Source: Prevotella sp. (GTDB lineage: Bacteria; Bacteroidota; Bacteroidia; Bacteroidales; Bacteroidaceae). From it: a stretch of 64,000 nt of DNA. Where the stretch lies: NCBI GenBank assembly GCA_017557405.1, contig JAFYYV010000040.1:39290-103289 (forward strand). The letters run 5' to 3'. The notes below the pieces were generated by a model. The model did not search any database. It was given only the letters and a program-made list of their open reading frames with translations, and had not been told where the DNA came from. Below, in pieces: positions 53,701-59,952 of the stretch. Position 1 is the stretch's first letter. Every line of letters starts with the position of its first letter. The position numbers and the translations under genes are program-made.

Positions 53701-55275
53701 GGTGACCTGTGCAAACTGCTGACGGAAATAGTTGAACAGCACCTGTGGACGGTTTGAGATAACAGCTAGCGGTGTGTCATTACCCATCGCTGCTACTGGT
53801 TCCTGACCAGCTGTTGCCATTGGAACGATGGTCTTATCGATGTCTTCCTGACCAAAACCGAAAGTGACAAGTTTCTGTTCAAAGTCGCTTACGCCATTCT
53901 CCACGTGGCGACCACTCTTCAGTTTCTCCAATTGCACGCGGTTCTCGTTCAACCATTCGCGATAAGGATGTGCCTTAGCCAGCTTCTCCTTGATTTCACC
54001 ATCGTAGTAGATCTTGCCTTCCTGCGTGTCAATGAGCAGAATCTTGCCAGGCTGCAGGCGGCCTTTGCTTACCACATCGCCAGGTTCAAAGTCCATCACT
54101 CCAACCTCACTGGCCACTACCATCATACCACCTTTTGTAATAGTATAACGGCTTGGACGCAGACCGTTTCTATCCAACATTCCACCAGCATAGCGGCCAT
54201 CGCTGAACAACAATGCTGCAGGACCATCCCACGGCTCCATGAGGATGGAATGATATTCGTAGAATGCCTTCAGATCCTCGCTGATTGGGTTCTTGTCGTT
54301 GAAACTTTCGGGTACCAGAATTGCCATCGCCTGCGGCAACGACAGTCCACTCATCATCAAGAACTCGAAAACGTTATCGAGGCTTGCCGAGTCACTCATG
54401 CCCTCCTGCACGATGGGACGCAATGGCTTGATGTCGCCCAAAGCTTCACTGTTCAGCACACTCTCGCGTGCCTTCATCCATCCACGATTGCCACGAATGG
54501 TGTTGATTTCACCATTGTGTGCCAACAAACGGAAAGGCTGTGCCAACTTCCATTTTGGGAATGTGTTTGTGCTGAAACGTGAATGTACCAATGCCAGGCC
54601 ACTCGTCAGATAGTCGTTCGAGAGGTCTGGGAAATAGCGGCGCAACTGTCCGCTGGTCAGCATTCCTTTGTATATAATGTTTTTGTTCGACAGCGAGCAG
54701 ATGTAAAAATCCTCGTTGTCGATGCGGTTTTCAATCTTCTTCCTGATTTTATAAAGGGTGCGATCGAATACAGGTACATCATCATCGCTCACACCTGTAA
54801 CGAAAATCTGCTTGATGGCGGGTTCCACCTCGCGTGCAGCAGCTCCCAACACCTCGGGGTTCGTGGGTACCGTGCGCAGATGCATCAACTGCAGTCCCTC
54901 GCGCTCAATCTCTTCAATCATCACAGAGAGAATCTCCTGTTGCGCCTTCTCGTCTTTCGGCAAAAAGACCAGTCCTGTGCCGTATTTTCCTTTCTCCGGC
55001 ACAGGGATGCCTTGCAGCAGAATAAACTCGTGAGGAATCTGAATCATGATGCCCGCACCGTCGCCCGTCTTATCGCGTGTTTCAGCGCCGCGGTGCTCCA
55101 TGTTCTCCAGCACCTTCAATGCTTGGTCCACCAGATCGTGGCTCTTTCCGCCGTGAATATTCACTACCATTCCAACGCCACACGCATCGTGCTCGTAGTC
55201 TGGTTGGTAGAGCCCTTCTTGTGCCCTTCTTTCATCCTGTATTCTTTGCGATGTTTGAAGTTTGCAATTTGTCAT
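50755..55275 (-). CDS. gltB: Glutamate synthase large subunit
   Basis: 1,506 residues from ATG 55275, which follows the -7 box at 55317-55324; the open frame upstream passes through that box. A propeptide precedes nucleophile Cys in YEHDACGVGMV. The glutaminase domain (to about 420) has NTFPKWKLAQPFRLLAHNGE and RGNRGWM; the central domain is followed by the FMN synthase barrel with SVKLVAESGVGT, ISGSEGGTGASP and 3Fe-4S Cys in CVMMRKCNTNTCPMG; the C-terminal beta-helix is Gly-rich (GGRISILPP, GAIAVIEGAGDHCCEYM). It turns 2-oxoglutarate and glutamine into two glutamates with GltD. First gene of the operon. Confidence 0.97.
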   Translation of the reverse strand: MTNCKLQTSQRIQDERRAQEGLYQPDYEHDACGVGMVVNIHGGKSHDLVDQALKVLENMEHRGAETRDKTGDGAGIMIQIPHEFILLQGIPVPEKGKYGTGLVFLPKDEKAQQEILSVMIEEIEREGLQLMHLRTVPTNPEVLGAAAREVEPAIKQIFVTGVSDDDVPVFDRTLYKIRKKIENRIDNEDFYICSLSNKNIIYKGMLTSGQLRRYFPDLSNDYLTSGLALVHSRFSTNTFPKWKLAQPFRLLAHNGEINTIRGNRGWMKARESVLNSEALGDIKPLRPIVQEGMSDSASLDNVFEFLMMSGLSLPQAMAILVPESFNDKNPISEDLKAFYEYHSILMEPWDGPAALLFSDGRYAGGMLDRNGLRPSRYTITKGGMMVVASEVGVMDFEPGDVVSKGRLQPGKILLIDTQEGKIYYDGEIKEKLAKAHPYREWLNENRVQLEKLKSGRHVENGVSDFEQKLVTFGFGQEDIDKTIVPMATAGQEPVAAMGNDTPLAVISNRPQVLFNYFRQQFAQVTNPAIDPIREELVMSLTEYIGAVGTNILTPDASNCKMVRLPQPVLTNTQLDILCNIRYKGFKTQKLAMLFEIAQGEEGLRKALDDLCHQAEVSVDEGVNYIILTDRDIDEKHAAIPSLLAVSAVHHYLISVGKRVQTALIVESGEIRETMHAALLLGYGASALCPYMTFAILDDLVKKHKIQEEYATAEKNYIKAVDKGLKKIMSKMGISTIRSYRGAKIFESIGLSEDILRRYFGTEVSTIGGVGLKEIARDAIRLHEAAKQQTMLQNQGQFSWRKDGILHAWNPETIANLQLATRLGSYKKFKEWAAQVDEKESPIFIRDFFGWKKAAKPTPIEEVEPVESIVKHFVTGAMSFGALSIEAHEALALAMNKLGARSNTGEGGEDNARYHTEVDGVSLSSKTKQIASGRFGVTAEYLVNAEEIQIKVAQGAKPGEGGQLPGFKVNEIIAKTRNAIPGISLISPPPHHDIYSIEDLAQLIFDLKNINPTAAVSVKLVAESGVGTIAAGVAKAKADLIVISGSEGGTGASPASSMRFAGISPEIGLAETQQTLVINGLRNQVRLQTDGQLKTAKDVIIMAMLGADEFSFGTLPLIVLGCVMMRKCNTNTCPMGVATQNPELRKHFQGRAEYVVNFFTFLAEQVREYLSEIGVHSLKEIIGRTELIEVNTTNATNKQKTIDFARLLHKPETDKALFWDRSAFTKVSGVKDEEIIKAAEKAINEGEEVTLDYTIKNTDRAVTTMLSGVIAKKYGEVGLPDSTINIKFKGSAGQSFGAFAVRGVNLKLEGECNDYFGKGLSGGRISILPPARSGEDFHAEDNIIAGNTGLYGATSGELYINGKVGERFGVRNSGAIAVIEGAGDHCCEYMTGGRVVVLGETGRNFAAGMSGGVAYVWDRKHNFDYFCNMDMVEINLVEDSVSRKELLELIRQHYLHTGSALAGRMLDDWNHYCEEFVQVVPIEYKRVLQEEQMNKLRQKIADMQRDY

Positions 55276-55316
55276 ATTATCCTTACTTTTACTTACGTTT
55301 TGTATATTTTTGGGTA

Positions 55317-55324
55317 CAAAGGTA
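55317..55324 (-). promoter_or_regulatory. -7 box for the gltB operon
   Basis: TACCTTTG on the minus strand, 41 nt before ATG 55275. Confidence 0.75.
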
Positions 55325-55369
55325 ACGCATTTTGATATTATATCCAAACATTTGCTTGCATTTTTAACC

Positions 55370-55427
55370 TTAAAAAAGTGTGCTAGTGGCATTTTGCTTG
55401 ATAATCCCCCTTTTTTCTTTCATTTTG
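55370..55427 (-). promoter_or_regulatory. Nitrogen module of the gltB promoter
   Basis: On the minus strand, CAAAATG starts at 55396 (proximal, 72 nt from the -7 start) and at 55427 (distal, 31 bp further); TTTAA lies at 55374-55370. A third CAAAATG starts at 55477. Boxes read AGCAAAATGCCA, AGCAAAATGAAA and AGCAAAATGACA. Confidence 0.6.
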
Positions 55428-55457
55428 CTATCTATCGAGTGGTTTCTCGGTTTCATT

Positions 55458-55544
55458 CTTTACAAATTGTCATTTTGCTCCTAAAACAAGGTGGCTGTGG
55501 GCGAGCACAATGCAAAGAAACAATCATTCTGACAAATTGTAAAC
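55458..55544. promoter_or_regulatory. Inverted pair of motif variants between gltB and glnK
   Basis: CTTTACAAATTGTCA at 55458-55472 and its inverse CTGACAAATTGTAAAC at 55529-55544. They differ by one or two bases from the CTTTACAAAATGTCAG of the glnK and amtB2 promoters and lie about midway between the divergent promoters. Confidence 0.5.
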
Positions 55545-55575
55545 GAAATATCGGATTTCTGGAATGAAAGGGTGT

Positions 55576-55634
55576 CAAAATGCGATGGTAAATGGGTTGG
55601 TGCTTTACAAAATGTCAGCAAGTGTAATATTTAA
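55576..55634 (+). promoter_or_regulatory. Nitrogen module of the glnK promoter
   Basis: CAAAATG at 55576 (distal) and 55608 (proximal, inside CTTTACAAAATGTCAG), 32 bp apart; TTTAA at 55630-55634. The proximal box starts 72 nt before the -7 box. Confidence 0.65.
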
Positions 55635-55679
55635 CAATCAAACTGATAGATTTTTTATTATTATTCCAACATTATGCAT

Positions 55680-55687
55680 TATTTTTG
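55680..55687 (+). promoter_or_regulatory. -7 box for glnK-amtB-porin
   Basis: TATTTTTG without a good -33 TTTG, as expected for an activator-dependent promoter. Confidence 0.65.
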
Positions 55688-55715
55688 CAGTGTCAATTGA
55701 CAGAGTGACATCCCA

Positions 55716-55779
55716 AAGTGGTTATATTATTATTAATAAGGTTAAAAAAGTGGTTATATTATTATTAATAAGGTTAAAA
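55716..55779 (+). repeat. 32-bp perfect tandem duplication in the glnK leader
   Basis: Two identical 32-bp copies (55716-55747, 55748-55779), each starting AAGTGGTTATATTATTATTA. They lie in the untranslated leader, ending 10 bases before the start codon; the second copy sets the ribosome-loading sequence. Confidence 0.85.
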
Positions 55780-55789
55780 GAGTAAAGGT

Positions 55790-56137
55790 ATGAAAAAGAT
55801 TGAAGCAATTATCAGGAAGACCAAGTTCGAGGAGGTCAAGGAAGCCTTGCTTTCATCGGACATCGATTGGTTTGAGTACCACAACGTCCACGGTATCGGT
55901 CAGAGCCGACAGGAAAGAATCTATCGTGGCGTGCAGTACTCAACAGACGTGATAGAGCGTGTGGCGCTGACCATTGTATGCCGTGATCAGTTTGTGGAGC
56001 CGACGGTAAAGGTGATTCTCAGTGTGGCCCATACGGGTGAAGTTGGCGATGGTCGCATCTTCGTGAGCGAAATGATCGACACTTGGAGCATCCGCACAGG
56101 TGAGCATGGAGACACCGTACTTCGAGACAAGAAGTAA
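55790..56137 (+). CDS. glnK: P-II nitrogen regulatory protein
   Basis: A 115-residue trimeric sensor. The T-loop carries ERIYRGVQYSTD with Tyr50 at the place of the uridylylated Tyr51; the B-loop is TGEVGDGRIFV, where ATP/ADP bind, and the C-terminal part has IRTGEHGD. It senses 2-oxoglutarate and adenylate charge and plugs AmtB. Position directly before amtB marks it as GlnK type. Whether it is uridylylated here is open, as no glnD is in the window. Confidence 0.95.
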   Translation: MKKIEAIIRKTKFEEVKEALLSSDIDWFEYHNVHGIGQSRQERIYRGVQYSTDVIERVALTIVCRDQFVEPTVKVILSVAHTGEVGDGRIFVSEMIDTWSIRTGEHGDTVLRDKK

Positions 56138-56189
56138 AAAGTGAGTAGTGAACAATGAATAGGATAACAATGCAAAAACTTTAAAGATT

Positions 56190-57443
56190 ATGAACGAAAT
56201 TGGATTATCACTCGATACTGTATGGATGCTATTGGCAGCCATGTTGGTTTTCTGGATGCAGCCAGGTTTTGCGCTGTGTGAGGCAGGTTTTACACGAAGC
56301 AAGAACACGGCCAACATCCTGATGAAGAACTTTGTCGACTTCATGTTCGGCTCGCTCTTATTCTTCTTCCTCGGATTCGGATTTATGTTCGGCAGCGAGG
56401 GTGCAGGTTTTATCGGTATGCCCAACTGGGGTGACCTCTCTTTTTATAAGGGTGACCTCCCCGTAGAGGGTTTCCTGATTTTCGAAACCGTGTTTTGTGC
56501 TACCAGTGCTACGATTGTGAGTGGAGCAATGGCTGAGCGCACGAAATTCTCGATGTATCTCATTTATAGTGCAGTCATCTCCTTGTTCATCTATCCCATC
56601 GAAGGTCACTGGACGTGGGGTGGTGGTTGGCTTTGCAACGATGCTGCCGACAGTTTCATGATGAGTACTTTTGGAGATGTGTTCCACGATTTTGCAGGTT
56701 CTGCTATCGTGCATAGCGTAGGTGGTGTATTGGCTTTGATTGGTGCAATGGCCCTCGGTCCCCGTATCGGCAAGTATGCGAAAGACGGTAAGAGCCGTGC
56801 TATTCCTGGTCACAACCTGACAATGGCCGCTCTCGGTGTGTTTATCCTCTGGTTGGGTTGGTTCGGATTCAACCCCGGCTCACAGCTGGCAGCAAGTGGT
56901 GAGGTGAACCGTGTTGCCATCTCTCACGTGTTCCTGACCACCAACCTTGCAGCTGCAGCAGGTGGTGTGGCCACGATGTTCCTCACCTATATCAAATATG
57001 GAAAGCCCTCACTCTCTCTAACGTTGAACGGTGTGTTGGCAGGCCTTGTGGGCATCACGGCAGGTTGTGACCTCGTATCGCCCTTTGGCGCCATTATCAT
57101 CGGATTGGCGTGTGGTATCGTATTGGTCTACGCCATCGAGTTCATCGACCACAAACTGTACATCGACGACCCTGTGGGTGCAAGTTCTGTGCACGGAGTG
57201 TGTGGCATCCTCGGCACGTTGATGACAGGTCTGCTTTCTACCTCCAATGGTGCGTTCTATGGACACGGCTGGGGATTCTTCGGAGCTGAGTTGTTTGGCA
57301 TCTTGGTCATCGACCTCTGGGCAGCAGCCTGCGGATTTGCCCTCTTCTATGGAATCAAGAAGGTTCACGGCCTGCGAGTTGGAAAGCGTGTGGAGGAGGA
57401 AGGTCTCGACATCTACGAACATGGAGAGGCTTGTTATAACTAA
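56190..57443 (+). CDS. amtB: Ammonium transporter
   Basis: A 417-residue protein with eleven hydrophobic segments. FWMQPGFALCEAGFTRSKNT opens the Amt fold. The twin-His pore is FAGSAIVHSVGG (first His) and GASSVHGVCG (second His); FIYPIEGHWTWGGGW carries the Phe/Trp recruitment site. It conducts ammonium into the cytoplasm and is closed by GlnK. It follows glnK by 52 nt. Confidence 0.96.
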   Translation: MNEIGLSLDTVWMLLAAMLVFWMQPGFALCEAGFTRSKNTANILMKNFVDFMFGSLLFFFLGFGFMFGSEGAGFIGMPNWGDLSFYKGDLPVEGFLIFETVFCATSATIVSGAMAERTKFSMYLIYSAVISLFIYPIEGHWTWGGGWLCNDAADSFMMSTFGDVFHDFAGSAIVHSVGGVLALIGAMALGPRIGKYAKDGKSRAIPGHNLTMAALGVFILWLGWFGFNPGSQLAASGEVNRVAISHVFLTTNLAAAAGGVATMFLTYIKYGKPSLSLTLNGVLAGLVGITAGCDLVSPFGAIIIGLACGIVLVYAIEFIDHKLYIDDPVGASSVHGVCGILGTLMTGLLSTSNGAFYGHGWGFFGAELFGILVIDLWAAACGFALFYGIKKVHGLRVGKRVEEEGLDIYEHGEACYN

Positions 57444-57509
57444 ATAAGTAAAAAGTGAAGAGTGAAGAATTTACTTCCGCACTGTAATAAATTGAAAAGG
57501 AAAAAGAGT

Positions 57510-58211
57510 ATGAAAAAGATTGTTTTATTCGCAATGGGTTTGGTTGCTGGGGCGACCACCCATGCACAGGAGATAGAAACGACGATAAGTGGTGATGTCG
57601 TAAGTAGTTACATCTGGCGTGGACTTGATTTGGGAAGTGCTGCCATACAGCCGACACTAGGTGTGGAATACAAAGGTTTGTCGTTGACTGCTTGGGGCAG
57701 CTATGGATTGGTAGATTCTGCCGACACGAAAGAGTTCGACCTCACCCTCGCTTATACAGCAGGAGGTTTCAATATTGGAGTTACCGACTATTGGTTTAGT
57801 TCGGGTCTCGATCCTGAAGGCCGCTATTTCAAGTACGACGCGCATGGAACAAACCACGTTTATGAGGCCAACATTGGCTATGATTTCGGTGTTGCTTCGT
57901 TGCAGTGGTTCACCAACTTTGCGGGCAACGATGGGGTGAACAAGGACGGCAAGCGGGCCTACAGCAGTTATCTTGAAGCATCGGTCCCATTCAAACTTGC
58001 TACGGTGGATTGGACTGCTACAGCCGGTGCCGTCCCCTTTGCTACCGATGCATATGGCACGACAGGTTTCGCTGTCACCAACCTTGCTTTGAAGGCGACG
58101 AAAGACATCAAAGTGACCGATTCGTTCACGATACCCATATTCGGTCAGGTTGTCGCCAATCCTTGCGCTCAGAAAGCATACCTGGTTCTTGGTTTCACGC
58201 TGCAACCCTAA
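57510..58211 (+). CDS. TorF/Gcw_chp-family putative porin
   Basis: A 233-residue protein from ATG 57510 with signal peptide MKKIVLFAMGLVAGATTHAQ. The mature protein is a 10-14-strand amphipathic barrel: ISGDVVSSYIWRGLDLGSAA at the start (the family-typical S-x-Y-x-W-R-G), FNIGVTDYWFSS, and a C-terminal LVLGFTLQP with terminal aromatic/hydrophobic pattern. Third gene of the glnK operon. It may be the outer-membrane channel through which nitrogen compounds enter (inferred from the operon). Followed by a strong terminator. Confidence 0.8.
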   Translation: MKKIVLFAMGLVAGATTHAQEIETTISGDVVSSYIWRGLDLGSAAIQPTLGVEYKGLSLTAWGSYGLVDSADTKEFDLTLAYTAGGFNIGVTDYWFSSGLDPEGRYFKYDAHGTNHVYEANIGYDFGVASLQWFTNFAGNDGVNKDGKRAYSSYLEASVPFKLATVDWTATAGAVPFATDAYGTTGFAVTNLALKATKDIKVTDSFTIPIFGQVVANPCAQKAYLVLGFTLQP

Positions 58212-58228
58212 TCTTTTCCAGGTACCAT

Positions 58229-58263
58229 CTCCCTTCCGCTCAGCATGGCGGGAGGGAGTTTTT
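58229..58263 (+). terminator. Terminator of the glnK operon
   Basis: CTCCCTTCCGC pairs with GCGGGAGGGAG, followed by TTTTT. Confidence 0.92.
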
Positions 58264-58385
58264 GTATTAAAACACGCCTTTTCAAGAGTGATACATTCGT
58301 CTGAAGCGCTGAAAGAAAGTTTTTTGCGTGAAAAAGGAAATGACTTTTTGCAATGAAATGGCAGGTTTTCAAGACAAAGTGATAA

Positions 58386-58444
58386 CAAAATGACAATCAA
58401 ATATGGATTGAACTTTACAAAATGTCAGTAAAGTAATATTTTAA
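58386..58444 (+). promoter_or_regulatory. Nitrogen module of the amtB2 promoter
   Basis: CAAAATG at 58386 (distal) and 58418 (proximal, inside CTTTACAAAATGTCAG), 32 bp apart; TTTAA at 58440-58444. The proximal box starts 72 nt before the -7 box. Same geometry as at glnK and gltB. Confidence 0.65.
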
Positions 58445-58489
58445 CAAACAAAACGAAAGAAAAATAACAATTTTTCTATCAGAACGTTG

Positions 58490-58497
58490 TAATTTTG
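58490..58497 (+). promoter_or_regulatory. -7 box for amtB2-glnN
   Basis: TAATTTTG, 26 nt upstream of ATG 58524; no good -33 element. Confidence 0.65.
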
Positions 58498-58523
58498 CAC
58501 CCAGAGACTAGCAATTAAATTAT

Positions 58524-59912
58524 ATGAAGGTAAAAAGACGTTGGAAGATACTGATGGCGGTGATGACATTGATTGCCGTAGCAGGATTGGCGGTTGGAGA
58601 ACCGTCGTTTGAGTGTGACTGGTCGGTGATATCTGCAGCCGACGTAGCTTGGTTGATAACAGCCACGATTTTTGTTTTGATGATGACACCAGGTTTGTCA
58701 TTCTTCTATGGTGGAATGGTAGGAGCCAAGAATGTGATTTCCACGATGCTCCAATCGTTCATCGCAATGGGATTGATATCGGTGTTGTGGGTTGTTATCG
58801 GTTTCTCGCTGTGTTTTGGCGACGATATTGGTGGCATTATCGGCAATCCTTTGTCGTTCCCGATGTTCCACAATGTAGGTGGTGCAGTTTACACCACGCC
58901 CGCGGGTAATGTGTTAGGTGGTGCAACGATACCATTGGCATTGTTCGCCTTATTCCAGATGAAGTTTGCCATCATCACACCCTCGTTGATCACTGGCTCA
59001 TTTGCCGAGCGTGTGCGTTTTTCGGCCTACATGTTCTTCATGATGTTCTTTTTCTTCGTCATCTACTGTCCGTTGGCACACATGACGTGGCATCCTGAGG
59101 GATTGTTCATGCGTTGGGGAGTTGTTGACTTCGCAGGTGGTATCGTGGTGCACGCCTCCAGTGGTATTGCAGCCCTCGCAGGAGCCATTTTCCTTGGACG
59201 GCGTAAGGCGGAGACCCGTAAGAGTGAACCTGCCAACATCCCCTTTGTACTTCTGGGAGCAGCCATGTTGTGGCTCGGTTGGTTTGGCTTCAATGCGGGT
59301 TCTTCGCTACATGCCGATGGACAAGCCGTCAAAGCCTTCCTGAATACGAACACGGCTTCGGCAACCGCCATGATGACGTGGATATTCTTCGACTGCCTGC
59401 GCGGTCGCAAACCCTCTGCAATGGGTGCTGCCGTAGGTTGCGTAGTCGGTTTGGTGGCCATCACGCCCTCTGCCGGTTATGTCACCGTAGGACAAAGCAT
59501 TTTCATCGCTTTCGTCATCACCCTCATCTGCAACATCGCCGTTTATTGGCGTTCCCACTCACGTATTGATGATGCCCTCGATGTGTTTCCCACGCATGGA
59601 ACGGGTGGTATCTTCGGTACGGTGCTGACGGGTATCTTCATCCAGGATGGATTGATCTCAGGCACACGCGAAGGATTTGTGATATTCCTCTTCCATCTGT
59701 TGGCCATTGTCATCGTATTTGTCTATACCTTCGCCATGAGTTGGGTGGGGTATAAACTCATCGATATGCTCATCCCCATGCGAGTGTCGGCCTATAGCGA
59801 GAAAGTAGGCCTCGACTTCTCACAGCATCGTGAGCACTACGGATTGGCTCACATTGGCGAGCGCGAGTTGGCTGAGTACGAGGAGCACTTGAAAGAGAAA
59901 GAAAAGAAATAA
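58524..59912 (+). CDS. Second ammonium transporter
   Basis: A 462-residue paralogue of AmtB with an added N-terminal segment (MKVKRRWKILMAVMTLIAVA), which may be a signal peptide or anchor. Amt features: MMTPGLSFFYGGMVGAKNV, ITGSFAERVRFSAYM, the first pore His in AGGIVVHASSGIAAL and the second in DVFPTHGTGGIFGT. The C-terminal cytoplasmic tail is charged (EEHLKEKEKK). Cotranscribed with glnN (40 nt gap), pairing uptake with assimilation. Confidence 0.94.
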   Translation: MKVKRRWKILMAVMTLIAVAGLAVGEPSFECDWSVISAADVAWLITATIFVLMMTPGLSFFYGGMVGAKNVISTMLQSFIAMGLISVLWVVIGFSLCFGDDIGGIIGNPLSFPMFHNVGGAVYTTPAGNVLGGATIPLALFALFQMKFAIITPSLITGSFAERVRFSAYMFFMMFFFFVIYCPLAHMTWHPEGLFMRWGVVDFAGGIVVHASSGIAALAGAIFLGRRKAETRKSEPANIPFVLLGAAMLWLGWFGFNAGSSLHADGQAVKAFLNTNTASATAMMTWIFFDCLRGRKPSAMGAAVGCVVGLVAITPSAGYVTVGQSIFIAFVITLICNIAVYWRSHSRIDDALDVFPTHGTGGIFGTVLTGIFIQDGLISGTREGFVIFLFHLLAIVIVFVYTFAMSWVGYKLIDMLIPMRVSAYSEKVGLDFSQHREHYGLAHIGERELAEYEEHLKEKEKK

Positions 59913-59952
59913 TCATATAGAAAACAAATTAACAACACAAACAATCGAGATT

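Noticed and set aside
55600-55690. Sigma-54 promoter for glnK
   Set aside because: No TGGCAC-N5-TTGC pattern; a TAnnTTTG box fits instead.
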